Below, piece after piece: positions 1 through 9,429 of a stretch of DNA of 14,021 nucleotides (its first letter is position 1; every line of letters starts with the position of its first letter). Both the position numbers and the translations under genes were made by a program. Under the pieces are notes generated by a model. The model was not told the DNA's origin, did no database searches, and saw only the letters and a list, made by a program, of their open reading frames with translations. The DNA is from an uncultured Clostridia bacterium (GTDB lineage: Bacteria; Bacillota; Clostridia; Christensenellales; Borkfalkiaceae). The DNA lies in NCBI GenBank assembly GCA_947630775.1, contig CANRIY010000033.1, forward strand, positions 1 to 14,021, in the 5' to 3' direction.

Positions 1-3000
1 TCTCGCTCTGCGCCGCGGCGCTTGTGTGCGCTTCGGTCTTTTTCGCCGCGAGTGCGCTGTCAGAAGCATCCTTTTCCGCCCCCTGAGCGATACTTGCGAG
101 CGAGGAAGTGAGCGTTTGAAGGGCTTCCGCCGCGGCGTTTGCGGTCTCGGCGTTTTCGATCGCCGCCGCTACAGAAGCGAGCTCGGCGGCAATGTTGCCC
201 CGATAGGCCTCTTTGCGCTCGGAAGAGAGCGCATCCAGCGCATTGACGGCATTTTCTGCCGCTTCGGCAGCCTTTTCCGCCTGTGCGAGTTTGTCGTTCT
301 TCGCATTCCGAAGGGCCGCCTTTGCGTTGATGTCCTTGATCGCTCTATCAAGCGTTGTGAGCTCGGATTCGATCGCACTTTGGTTTTCCGCGTCGAAGAT
401 ATGGGTGGAAGCGAGCATGACCGCGTCTTGAAGCTCCTTATCGAATGCATTTTGCTCTTCCTCGGTGAGGAATGCCAAACCGTAGAGCGCGCTCTTTGCG
501 GCATTGTACTTTCGGGAAAGTTCATCCTGCCTGTTCTTTGCCGCCGCTTCGTGTTCCGCATTGGCTTCGGCGGCGTCGGCTGCGGTCTTCTGCATTGCCG
601 CAACGCAGGAAGCGAGCGCTTCGTCGACCGCTTCCACCGTCTTGGCATTTTCGATCGCCTGTCTTGCGGAAGCCGCTGTATTTTCGATTTCTTGAAGGAA
701 TTGTTCGATCTCTGCATCGCTGAGGAACTTGCCTTTGAGGCCGTTCACGCTATTTTTTGCATTCTCTGCGGCGGAACCGACAGCGGCGAGCGCATTTTGG
801 ACGCTTGCCTGCTTGCTCTCCTTGTTCGCTTCGCCAAGGACGCCTTCAAATTCTTCGAGCGCCGATTCGAACTCCGCAAAAGCTGCATCGATTGCGCCGA
901 GGTCGCCCGCCGCCGTGATCTTATCCTTGGTCTCCTGCACGAGCGCGGTGATGCGGAGCGTGTAGATGTCTTTCTCTTCCTGCGAAATGTAGTCCTGCGC
1001 ATTGATGACGTCATAGAACGCCTTCGCCGTCTCGGAAGTGAGGTCCTTCTTCGCCGTCTTGAAAGCGGTCTCGTTCTCGCCGTTCTTCTGGGCGGCGGCG
1101 CTCCTTACGGAGTCGGTCTGCGCCGTGAAAGCGGAGAGCGCGCGGTCCACGTCGTCTGCAGCGGAAGCCCTGCCGATCGCCTCTTCCGCCGTCGTCACCG
1201 CATCCGCAACTTGGCCGCAATAGTCGCTCTTTTCCTGTTCGGTGAGGAAGCCGAGCGATTCGATCTCCTCGGTCGCCGCGTGCTGTTTGGAGAGCGTCTC
1301 CTGTGCGCCGCGCTTGACTTGCGCAAGCGCATCGTCCGCCTTCGCCTTGGCGGTCTCCGCCTCGATTTCGGCCTTGCCTTCCTTCACGGCAGTCTCGATC
1401 GCCGCGGGGGTGGCGGCAGCAGCGATCTTTGCCGCCGCGGTTGCCTTTGCCGCTTCTATTTGATTGGTGAACGCGCTCTTTTCCGTATCGGTCAGATCGG
1501 TGAGCGCTTCGATTGCCGCGGCCGCGGCATTTGCGGCTTCGTCGAGGGCCGCATTCCTGTCTGCGGCGGTCTGCGATCTGACCTCTTCATTCTTCTTGGC
1601 CGCGTCTGCGCCGATTTGTTCGGCAACTTCAAGATGTTCTTTTTGCAATGCGGGAATTTCGGTCTCATCCGTTGCGGCGCGGATCCCGAGCGTTGCCGTG
1701 CGGAGGGCGTCGTTGAGCCTGTCGCTGAACGGCTTTCTCGTCTCCTCGGTGAGGAATGCGAGCGCCGCCGTCCGGGCACGGATCTCGTCGATCTTTTTGG
1801 TCACAACGTCGATCGCATCCGACATCGCCTTTGCAAGACGGTCGCCGCGGATCGCGTTGTCCGTCTCCGTTGCGCGGGCGCGGATCGCGTTGAGGTCGTG
1901 CTCTAAAGTCGCTTCCGCCTCCTCGACGCCGCTCACGGTGAGCGCCGCTTGGATCCCGCCGATCGCCGTTTGAAGTTTCGAATCGATCGAGCCGTCAAAT
2001 TCGGTCCGATCCTTCTCGGTAAGGTACCTGAGCGCATCGATCTCCCCTTTGAGGGAAGCCGCGGCTCGCTCCGCCTTGGAGATTGCCGTCCCCTTTACTT
2101 CCGTTGCGGTGGTTTGGTTCAACGCCTGCGCCTCGGTGAGAATGCCCTCCGCGCCCGTGATGCTTTCCGTAAAGGCTTCCCTTTGCGCTTCCATATCATG
2201 CTTGGAAGTTGCCTCGGAAACGTTCTTCCTCGCCGCTTCGGCCGCCGTCTTTACTTTCGCCTTTGCGGCGGACTTTTGCTCGCCGCTGAGGAAGCCGAGC
2301 GCGTCGATTTCGGAATATGTTTCATTGGCGAAGCTGTCGATCTTTTCAATCGCGGCGGTTTTCGCCTCCGCGCCCTTTGTCCCGTTGCGCACGTTCGCCT
2401 CGCCGAGCGTCTTCTGCACGGCGGCGGAGAAGGTATCGGCGATGGAGATCACGTCCTCCGCCTTTGCGGCGGTGACGATCTGTTCTCTTGCCGCCGCGGC
2501 GGCATCGGCGATGCTCTTCGTGTACGTTTGAATCCATTCTGCCTCGAGGAAGTCGTATCCCCTCAGGGTTGTTTCCGAATTTGTCAGCGTAGACGCGATC
2601 AAGTTGTGCGCGGACGCCGTTTCGGCATCCATGCGGAGATTGGCGACTTCCCCGTAGAAGGAGGTGACCGCCGCCTTGATCTCTTTGATGTTTTCCGCGG
2701 TCTGAACGGTCTCAACTACCGACTCTTCCGCCTCTTTGAGCCGAGACTCGTACGTCTCCCTGTCGGCGAGGGTGAGCTCTCCGAATCTCTGCCGCGTGCT
2801 CTCCGCAAGGGCGGTGACGTAGCGGGAGATGATATCGTCGCGGGAGCCCTGCTCCGCCTCTTTGATCTTGGCGGCAAAGTCGCTCTCAGCCTCTGCTTTT
2901 TCCGCATCGATCTTCGCCTTTGCCTCCCGTACGGCGCTTTCGACTTCGGTGAGATACCCGTTGTCCTCGTCCTCGGGGATCTCGGTGATTTCGGAGAGGG

Positions 3001-6000
3001 CGGCGCTGAGAATGGAAGCGACGGAAGTGACTTTTTCATCGGCAAACGCCGTGAGTTTTGTGATGAGTTCCTCGTTAGAGAGGATGATGCCGTCCGCGCG
3101 GATCTCTTCGGTACTTGCCTGAAGGAGCGCCTTGATCTCTTCCGTGACCTTAGCGGCATGGTCCATCAGGTCGTTGCAGCGATCGGGCTCATCGGGGCCG
3201 TCCTTGACGACGCCGAGCTTGCTGTTGTTGTATCCTTCCGCCTGAAGGTAAACGATCCCTTCCATGTAGAGTTCGAAGGAAATGACATGCCCGTTGATCT
3301 CTTGGATCGCCTCGGCGAGGGCTTCCTCCGTGGAAGATTTCGGCTCGACCGCATTGATTTTTTCTACGGTCTCTTTAAGACTTGCGTCGATCCTTTCTGC
3401 AAACTCGCTCTTCATGCCCGAGGAGAGATAGCGGAGCGCTTCGATCTTCCTCTTGGCATTGTCCGCAAAACCCGTTGCATTCGTGACCGCGTTCCCCTTT
3501 TTCAGGGCGAGACGGTCGCCTTTGCACTCGATGACGACGTTCTGCATCCGTTCCAGCGCGTCATCGACAAACCGCTGGTAATCGGCTTCGACGGTTGCCT
3601 CGATCGTGTCCTGCGCCTCTTTGCCGATCTTCCCGATCTCTTCCCGCGCCTCTTGGATCACGGTCGATCCCTCTTCGTCCGCCATACCGTCGAATGCCCT
3701 CAAAGCGTCCTGCATGGCGGAGGCGACGGCGTTCTTTGCGGCGTTCTTTGCGGCACGGGCGAGGGCTTCGGCGAGGATCTTATTTGCCTCCGATTCGAAT
3801 TGCTGCCTTGCGGCGCGCATTTCCTCAAAGGAAACGGTCTTATTGATCGTTTCGGTCGCAACATTTGCGGCCGCATTGACATTGCCCGTGTACTTCGCCC
3901 GCTCTTCCACCGAAAGGGTGAGGGTGGGCGCGCTGATCTGATCGGTGACCGACTTCAAGAGGTCGTTGATCTCCGTCCTGTTTTCCATACGCCACTCTTC
4001 GACGGTGTTGCCCGCGCTCTCGTCCGCCTCATATGCATGCCCTTCGATGTAGGCGATGATATTGACGGTGAGGTTTTCCGTGACGGTGATCTGGTCGCCG
4101 AGCATGATGTTGAGCCTGATCTTTTCGGGCTCCCCGTCCTCCCCCGCCCTCGGATTGGCGGAGATAAGCTGGTAGCTCGTGAAGGAATACTTGCTGTTTT
4201 CGTCTAAATCCTCATAGCCGCGGACCGCCTCTTTGAGCAGGCTGTTCGTGGGGTCGGTGAAGGTGAGCGTCGAGCCGTAGAGCACCGTTTCGGTGCGGAA
4301 AGGCACTTCGTTGCACTCATAGCTGATCGTGTAAGTATTCCTCTCGACATAGGCGACGACGAGATAGGAGTAATCTTCCACTTTGAAGGTGTATCCGTCC
4401 GCCGCCTTGGGATCGAGCGTTTGCCCGTTGAACACGAGGCTCGTCAGGTGATATCCCTCGGGAATGGGCAAAAGGTCGAGCGTATAGTCTGTATCGTAAG
4501 CGATGTATGAGAACACGCCGTCGCCGATAAAGTGGCCGCCCGTTTCCGTGAGCCCGTCGTCGTAGACCATATAGCAGATCATGGACGTCTCTTCGATGAC
4601 TTTTGCAACGAGAACAAGGTCCGACGTGACCGTATAGGTATTGAAGTCGACAAGATTTTCGGAATGGGTGCCGTCCGAATTGCGGATATAGTATCCCTCG
4701 ATGAATCCGCCGAAGGGCACATAATCCTCATCGTTGCAGCTCTCCCATGTGAGCTTGGAGCCGTAGGCGACCGATCTTGTCGCAAAGTAGAGCGACGGAC
4801 GGCCTTCCTTGCCTTCGACCATATACTGAACGGTGAATTTCTTGACGATGACTGCCCGATAGGTGCGGGCCTCCGACGCGCGGAAGGACTTCGCGGGCTG
4901 ATACGTCTTTGTGACGGTTTTCCCGCTCGCGTCCACCGTTTCGAGCTCCCAGCCGTTGTGGGCATAGCCTTCGATATCAAACTTGGGAAGGGTGTATTTT
5001 TCGCCCGGCATCGCATAGAAGGTCTGCGACTGTGCGCCGTTGTAGGTTTCGTCAACTTTGAACTCAATGCGGAACTTCTCGCTGACGACCGCATCGAAGA
5101 TGACGTCCCCCGTCACGTCGAATTTTTCGCCGATCTTGTGGACGGTCTCTTCGCCCTCCCGCCATTCGGTCACGTACCACTTCTGGTCCTTATTGCCCGT
5201 GAACGATTCAAAGGTAAACGAACTGCCCGGACGGTAGTGCCTGATCTCCGTCTCGGTCTTGTTTTCGTCGATCTTGATGTTGAATGTGACGGTATAGGAG
5301 TCGAGCTCGATGGAGATCTCCCTCCGCTCCGCATCGTATTTGGGCGTCTCGTTGTTTTCGCCGACGAACTTCTTCGCATATTCTTCGCCGAGCGTCACAT
5401 TCGCGCCCGCGGAGAGAATGACGAGATGCGCCTCCTGCGAATCGGTATAGACGACGATGCCGCTTTCGTTTTGGAAGATCGATTCCGCATTGAGGTTGAC
5501 TTTGCCCGAGATCTCGCGGAAAACAGCCCCGTGGATCGTTCCGCCGTCGAGATTGACGGCCGCGCCGCCGAGACGTACGGCAAATTTGGTAGAATTTTCG
5601 AGAATATTTGCCTCGAAGTGCTCCACCTGCCCGTGGAGCGTCACCGCGGAGCCCTCTTCGGAGATGTTTCCGCTGATTTCGGGAAGTTGTCCGAGATTGT
5701 CGCCGACATCGCAGGGTTTGGCATAGAACGGCCTTGCGGCGCCCGAACTGCGCCAGTAGCAGAATGCCGCGCCGTCCGTCTTTGCCTCGTTTTCCGTGAA
5801 AGAGCCGCCGTAGAGTTCGACCATGCCGTCCGCATAGAAGCCGCCGCCCTTGCCGTCCGTGCGGTTCTTCGTAAAGGTACAGCCGTGCACGTACATCACG
5901 CCGCCCGAGACGTTTGCAAAGCCGCCGCCGACCGATTCCGCGGTGTTTTCTTCAAATGTACACTCCGTGAGATGGACCGTGCCCGTATTGTAGAGCCCGC

Positions 6001-9000
6001 CGCCCTCGCGCGCGGTGTTGCCCCTGAAGGTACAGCCTTCGAAGTTGATGTCGGAACCTGCCCTATGCGTGACGCAGACCGCGCCGCCGAGACGGGCGGA
6101 GTTGCCCGAAAACACCGTATTTTTCACGGTGAGTTTCGTGCCCTTGAAGTGGAGCGCGCCGCCCATCGAGTCGTTGCCGTATTTGTACATGCCGTCTTGG
6201 AACGTACAATTCTCAACGGTGAGGTCGCCCGCCTCGACGAGCACGAGGGAGCCGTCCGACTCGATCTTGAAGCCGTCAAGAACGATCCCGATGAGGGTGA
6301 GCTTGCCGAAATGATTTTCTTCGCGGAACTCGTTGCTCCCCTCTTCCGTTTCGACGGTAAAGGACTGCTCCACGACCTTGAAAATGGGCTCGGAGCCGCA
6401 CTTTGTGATCCTGAACTTCTTTGCGGAAGTTTCATCCGACTTGATGGTGAGCGCTTTATCGATGAGGATCCCCGATTCGTAGGAATCCTTCAAAAGGATG
6501 ATCGTATCATTATCCTTTGCGGCAGCGACCGCCTCCGCGACGGAGTTATACACCGTCCCCGTATTCTCGATCTTGCAGACCTCGGTGATCGCCTCGCTGT
6601 CGCGCGTGTTTGCGTCCCCGGGGGCGGAGTGGTGCAGGGCGCGGTCGTATGCGACGAGCCTGTATGTAGGCGGGGCCGCATATTCGTGAGGGTCGGAGAA
6701 CATTCTGCCGTAGGTGAACCCGACGACTTTCCATGTCTCTTTTCCGTCCACCATCTCCTTGACCTGCACCTCGTAGCCGAGATGTTCGGGCTTTCCGAAG
6801 TTCTCCTCATCCAATCCGATCATGAGCGAGTAGCTCTTCCCGCTCTGGTTGATATTGAGAATGGAAGGCGCCTTCATCTCTTCGGTATAGAGTGCGCCCT
6901 TGTCGAAACCTTCGTCGAAGCTGGGATTTGCCGCATAGGACTTTCCGTCATAGCGCTCCCACCATTCGGCGGCGTCGAGATACCACAGTTTGGGCTGAGG
7001 TTCATTGGAGAAGAGCCCCTTCTCCCTGCCGAGCGTCATCATGCGCTTGAAGAGCGGAGAAGAATCTTCGTAAGTAAAGATCGGATTCCCGCCCGAGAGA
7101 TTGTAGCCCCACCGCTCGAAGTAGTAGCTGAGGTCGATGCCCGTGACGATCGAGGAGAGGAAGATCTGCTTTTCCGTCGCATTGATCGACTCGTCCGATT
7201 TCCGCTCGTCTTTGACGATCTCATAGAGGTTGTAATACCGATAGTAATTTTCGAGCTTGGTCCAGTAGCCCGGGAAATAGCTCTCGATGAGCCACCAAAT
7301 CGTAAAGTTCAGGCGGTTGGTGTTGAAATAGCTGTCCATATGCTCGTCGGGCGAGAGCTGTGCAAGGTTCTGCGCGAAATCGCCGCGCGACGCGATCTTT
7401 TCGAGCACCGTCTCGTCGAACTTGGAGATCATATTGTTGGAGCATTCGCCGACAAGGCGCTCCGAAATATCGAGCATGTGCCCGATCTCATGGGAATAGC
7501 CCCAGCCCCAACCTTGACCGATGAGCCCGCTGCCGTCCCAGCCGACCTGAATGCCGACATGCTCGGGAGCCGCGTATGCCGCGCCCCACGGTTGCATGAG
7601 ACGAACGTTGACGGACAACCATTCGTTGCGGGAGTCGTACTTCCCGTAGACGGATTTGAGCTTTGCCTCAAATTCAGGTGAACCGACCGTCTCGCCCTTT
7701 TCCAAAAAGACGACGCCGTCGTACATGAGGAGCTTTTTGACATAATCGTCCCAGTTTTCGCAGGCCTCCTGCGGATCGTAACCGAGCTCGTTGTAGTAAT
7801 AGTTGCCGCGCGTCGCCTGCACGGTGAGGGTCATGCGGTCGCAGACGACTTCGGTGACGTCCACCACCGTATAGTTGAGCGTGTCGCCGTTGTCGATCTT
7901 ATCCTGCTCGACGAGTTCCGCATAGTCCGCAAGATCGGAAAGATATGCGTCCACATCGCCGCCCTTGCGGAAGGTCGGGATCGCCGTGCCGCCCTCGATG
8001 TAGATCTTGACGTTTGCGGACTGCTGCGGTTCCGTCCTGCCATCGGGTCTATCTTCTTCTTTGGGAAGATAGGGATTGACAAGGTAGATAGGGCCGCCCG
8101 ACGGGACCGCTTCCCCGTTGTTGTCGTGACAGCCGTAATACTGTAACGACGGCGTAACAATAATATTTCTGCCGCGGCGCAGAGAGTAGTTTCCGCTCTT
8201 CCAATTCAACATCGCGGTGCCCCAATGCTGTGAGAACACGAGCGAAGGGAGCGGATCGTCCTCATCTGCTTCCACATAGATGGTGAGCACATCGCCGGGA
8301 CGGGCGCTGACGCCCGTTGCCTGACGGTTGGTGCCGAAGTTGGAGAATTTGAGGGTGTTGCGCGCATACCCCGCGACGTCGCCGTGGCGGCCGAGAAGGT
8401 TGGTCGAATCGGGCGCCGTCCCCATCTCGCGGCGGGGATCCAAAGAGAGCGCCTTGTTGTAGATCTGCGAGGCGCGGTTCAACAGGGGGTCGAGGAAGGA
8501 CTCCCAAGAGGCAAGTTTCGTGGATTTTGATTGCAACGATTCGCGGACCGCCTTGACAGTGTCTTCATTCACGTCGTCTTTGAGTTTGAGCTGGGCATAG
8601 TCGGAAAAGAGGCCGAGGGCGCTTTCAACGTCCTTATCCTCGGGCTGAAGGAAGACGATCTCGGCGGCGGAGGCATTTTTGACGCCGCTGTGCATCGGGG
8701 CGTCTTTCCACTCCAAGCGGATCGCCGTCATCTCGGTCGGCTTGTCGAATTTAATGTAGACGGTGCTCCCCGTCGCATTGCTCTTGATGGACCCGAAGTG
8801 ATGGAATTCCGAATTGTCGTAATCTTTTGCTCCGTGATAGGAGACTTCGAGATCGGTAAAATATCCCCTGCCGCTGCTCTCCGCCTGGTAGAGAAATCCT
8901 TCCAGATTATAAACGTCCTTAAAATAAAAGGTCGCGGTGATGGAAGCCGAAGTATCGCTGATGCTCGCCTTCGAACGCCATGCGGTGCCGAAGTTGCGGT

Positions 9001-9271
9001 CGAGCACGTTGGAAAGAGACCCGCTTCCCGCGTCTCCGTTCGTATCGGAGTTCTTGATCGCGGACGCGGGCACACCGTAAGCGTCGATGTACGACCCGAT
9101 GAGATACTCGCTGTTCGCATCGAGTTTCTGCATGGTGAGATGTTCCCCCGTCGCGCTGTCGTCCGCAAGGACGAACAAATTGCCGCTAAAGAGGAAATAG
9201 ACCCCCAGTGCGAGACAGACTGCAGTCACCGCCGCAAGAAAAACTGTAAGAAGCCTCTTTTTCTTTGTCAT
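1..9271 (-). CDS. Giant secreted M60-like zinc metallopeptidase with beta-helix and helical stalk repeats (partial, runs off left edge)
   Basis: One frame stays open from ATG 9271 to the window edge (at least 3,090 codons; frame checked at many points). Residues 1-36 are a signal peptide (KKKR, hydrophobic core, likely cut after VLA). About 55-209 is F5/8C (CBM32)-like, with LDRNFGTAW at 90-98 and EIVFLQ at 204-209. About 300-735 matches Peptidase_M60: GDVLTIYVEA at 326-335, GGPIYL near 393, zinc motif HEIGH at 594-598, probable third ligand E609 in GECSNN, and DLSYYFERWG ending near W721. M60 enzymes of gut bacteria cleave mucin-type glycoproteins; that substrate is inferred here. About 800-880 looks Ig/Fn3-like. 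About 905-1310 is a beta-helix with Pmp-like turns (GCTFRGNTAREGGG at 1079). About 1325-1750 holds five InlB/flg_new-like modules (starts near 1329, 1400, 1479, 1564, 1647). From about 1765 there are DUF1542/FIVAR-like helical modules. The C-terminus and any wall anchor are outside the window. An in-frame ATG lies six codons upstream, but AAGGAG fits 9271. Confidence 0.9.
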   Translation of the reverse strand, partial: MTKKKRLLTVFLAAVTAVCLALGVYFLFSGNLFVLADDSATGEHLTMQKLDANSEYLIGSYIDAYGVPASAIKNSDTNGDAGSGSLSNVLDRNFGTAWRSKASISDTSASITATFYFKDVYNLEGFLYQAESSGRGYFTDLEVSYHGAKDYDNSEFHHFGSIKSNATGSTVYIKFDKPTEMTAIRLEWKDAPMHSGVKNASAAEIVFLQPEDKDVESALGLFSDYAQLKLKDDVNEDTVKAVRESLQSKSTKLASWESFLDPLLNRASQIYNKALSLDPRREMGTAPDSTNLLGRHGDVAGYARNTLKFSNFGTNRQATGVSARPGDVLTIYVEADEDDPLPSLVFSQHWGTAMLNWKSGNYSLRRGRNIIVTPSLQYYGCHDNNGEAVPSGGPIYLVNPYLPKEEDRPDGRTEPQQSANVKIYIEGGTAIPTFRKGGDVDAYLSDLADYAELVEQDKIDNGDTLNYTVVDVTEVVCDRMTLTVQATRGNYYYNELGYDPQEACENWDDYVKKLLMYDGVVFLEKGETVGSPEFEAKLKSVYGKYDSRNEWLSVNVRLMQPWGAAYAAPEHVGIQVGWDGSGLIGQGWGWGYSHEIGHMLDISERLVGECSNNMISKFDETVLEKIASRGDFAQNLAQLSPDEHMDSYFNTNRLNFTIWWLIESYFPGYWTKLENYYRYYNLYEIVKDERKSDESINATEKQIFLSSIVTGIDLSYYFERWGYNLSGGNPIFTYEDSSPLFKRMMTLGREKGLFSNEPQPKLWYLDAAEWWERYDGKSYAANPSFDEGFDKGALYTEEMKAPSILNINQSGKSYSLMIGLDEENFGKPEHLGYEVQVKEMVDGKETWKVVGFTYGRMFSDPHEYAAPPTYRLVAYDRALHHSAPGDANTRDSEAITEVCKIENTGTVYNSVAEAVAAAKDNDTIILLKDSYESGILIDKALTIKSDETSAKKFRITKCGSEPIFKVVEQSFTVETEEGSNEFREENHFGKLTLIGIVLDGFKIESDGSLVLVEAGDLTVENCTFQDGMYKYGNDSMGGALHFKGTKLTVKNTVFSGNSARLGGAVCVTHRAGSDINFEGCTFRGNTAREGGGLYNTGTVHLTECTFEENTAESVGGGFANVSGGVMYVHGCTFTKNRTDGKGGGFYADGMVELYGGSFTENEAKTDGAAFCYWRSSGAARPFYAKPCDVGDNLGQLPEISGNISEEGSAVTLHGQVEHFEANILENSTKFAVRLGGAAVNLDGGTIHGAVFREISGKVNLNAESIFQNESGIVVYTDSQEAHLVILSAGANVTLGEEYAKKFVGENNETPKYDAERREISIELDSYTVTFNIKIDENKTETEIRHYRPGSSFTFESFTGNKDQKWYVTEWREGEETVHKIGEKFDVTGDVIFDAVVSEKFRIEFKVDETYNGAQSQTFYAMPGEKYTLPKFDIEGYAHNGWELETVDASGKTVTKTYQPAKSFRASEARTYRAVIVKKFTVQYMVEGKEGRPSLYFATRSVAYGSKLTWESCNDEDYVPFGGFIEGYYIRNSDGTHSENLVDFNTYTVTSDLVLVAKVIEETSMICYMVYDDGLTETGGHFIGDGVFSYIAYDTDYTLDLLPIPEGYHLTSLVFNGQTLDPKAADGYTFKVEDYSYLVVAYVERNTYTISYECNEVPFRTETVLYGSTLTFTDPTNSLLKEAVRGYEDLDENSKYSFTSYQLISANPRAGEDGEPEKIRLNIMLGDQITVTENLTVNIIAYIEGHAYEADESAGNTVEEWRMENRTEINDLLKSVTDQISAPTLTLSVEERAKYTGNVNAAANVATETINKTVSFEEMRAARQQFESEANKILAEALARAAKNAAKNAVASAMQDALRAFDGMADEEGSTVIQEAREEIGKIGKEAQDTIEATVEADYQRFVDDALERMQNVVIECKGDRLALKKGNAVTNATGFADNAKRKIEALRYLSSGMKSEFAERIDASLKETVEKINAVEPKSSTEEALAEAIQEINGHVISFELYMEGIVYLQAEGYNNSKLGVVKDGPDEPDRCNDLMDHAAKVTEEIKALLQASTEEIRADGIILSNEELITKLTAFADEKVTSVASILSAALSEITEIPEDEDNGYLTEVESAVREAKAKIDAEKAEAESDFAAKIKEAEQGSRDDIISRYVTALAESTRQRFGELTLADRETYESRLKEAEESVVETVQTAENIKEIKAAVTSFYGEVANLRMDAETASAHNLIASTLTNSETTLRGYDFLEAEWIQTYTKSIADAAAAAREQIVTAAKAEDVISIADTFSAAVQKTLGEANVRNGTKGAEAKTAAIEKIDSFANETYSEIDALGFLSGEQKSAAKAKVKTAAEAARKNVSEATSKHDMEAQREAFTESITGAEGILTEAQALNQTTATEVKGTAISKAERAAASLKGEIDALRYLTEKDRTEFDGSIDSKLQTAIGGIQAALTVSGVEEAEATLEHDLNAIRARATETDNAIRGDRLAKAMSDAIDVVTKKIDEIRARTAALAFLTEETRKPFSDRLNDALRTATLGIRAATDETEIPALQKEHLEVAEQIGADAAKKNEEVRSQTAADRNAALDEAANAAAAAIEALTDLTDTEKSAFTNQIEAAKATAAAKIAAAATPAAIETAVKEGKAEIEAETAKAKADDALAQVKRGAQETLSKQHAATEEIESLGFLTEQEKSDYCGQVADAVTTAEEAIGRASAADDVDRALSAFTAQTDSVRSAAAQKNGENETAFKTAKKDLTSETAKAFYDVINAQDYISQEEKDIYTLRITALVQETKDKITAAGDLGAIDAAFAEFESALEEFEGVLGEANKESKQASVQNALAAVGSAAENAKNSVNGLKGKFLSDAEIEQFLQEIENTAASARQAIENAKTVEAVDEALASCVAAMQKTAADAAEANAEHEAAAKNRQDELSRKYNAAKSALYGLAFLTEEEQNAFDKELQDAVMLASTHIFDAENQSAIESELTTLDRAIKDINAKAALRNAKNDKLAQAEKAAEAAENAVNALDALSSERKEAYRGNIAAELASVAAAIENAETANAAAEALQTLTSSLASIAQGAEKDASDSALAAKKTEAHTSAAAQSE
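2..3925 (-). repeat. Array of 13-14 helical stalk modules (DUF1542/FIVAR-like) inside the giant CDS
   Basis: The C-terminal part of the giant protein repeats a module with the pattern aLxFLTeeEKxxF, then I..A...A...I..A and a second Ile/Ala helix. The anchor doublet (F/Y/D/A-L/I) falls at residues 1785, 1948, 2063, 2165, 2241, 2327, 2416, 2506, 2592, 2675, 2761, 2849, 2934 and 3014. From 2241 on, the intervals are 86, 89, 90, 86, 83, 86, 88, 85 and 80 residues, so the array is regular. The first four anchors are divergent and irregularly spaced. The pattern resembles DUF1542/FIVAR three-helix modules of Gram-positive adhesins; the family assignment is by eye. The array is cut by the window edge. 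Its probable role is a long rigid spacer or a ligand-binding stalk. Confidence 0.75.
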
Positions 9272-9278
9272 AACCTTG

Positions 9279-9284
9279 CTCCTT
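9279..9284 (-). promoter_or_regulatory. Ribosome binding site of the giant M60 gene
   Basis: AAGGAG on the minus strand, 7 nt before ATG 9271. An alternative in-frame ATG at 9289 would place this site inside the coding region, so 9271 is preferred. Confidence 0.85.
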
Positions 9285-9307
9285 TTCATGCTGAAAAGCC
9301 ATTTTAT

Positions 9308-9336
9308 ATTTTATCATATTTATCTCTGCTTTACAA
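9308..9336 (-). promoter_or_regulatory. Sigma-A type promoter of the giant M60 gene
   Basis: On the minus strand, TTGTAA (9336-9331) and TAAAAT (9313-9308) are separated by exactly 17 nt in an AT-rich patch that contrasts with the GC-rich surroundings. Transcription would begin near 9300, giving a 5' leader of about 30 nt that carries the AAGGAG site. The gene therefore seems to be transcribed independently of the operon upstream. Confidence 0.7.
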
Positions 9337-9359
9337 TCGAAAATCGAACTTTTGAGGGA

Positions 9360-9374
9360 TGAAATTTATTTTCA
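9360..9374. promoter_or_regulatory. Inverted repeat upstream of the M60 promoter, possible operator
   Basis: TGAAA-5 nt-TTTCA inverted repeat, about 24 bp upstream of the -35 box. It could be an operator or simply AT-rich chance. No regulator is encoded nearby. Confidence 0.25.
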
Positions 9375-9417
9375 CAGAGTCCCCTGCACCCTTACGGTTG
9401 AGACGGCACGCATACTT

Positions 9418-9429
9418 TATCAATTGATA
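9418..9429. promoter_or_regulatory. Perfect 12-bp palindrome TATCAATTGATA
   Basis: Perfect palindrome abutting the 19-bp hairpin that follows the tRNA, about 80 bp upstream of the M60 -35 box. It may be a protein-binding site or part of the transcription end signal. Function is not known. Confidence 0.3.

Noticed and set aside
26..7681. Very long plus-strand open frames (26-1906, 1949-4207, 4532-7681; also 8531-9355)
   Set aside because: All are exactly in register with the minus-strand gene, so they stay open simply because that gene rarely uses TTA, CTA and TCA codons. Their products are Arg/Leu/Val/Asp/Phe-rich with no domain pattern, while the minus frame gives coherent domains.
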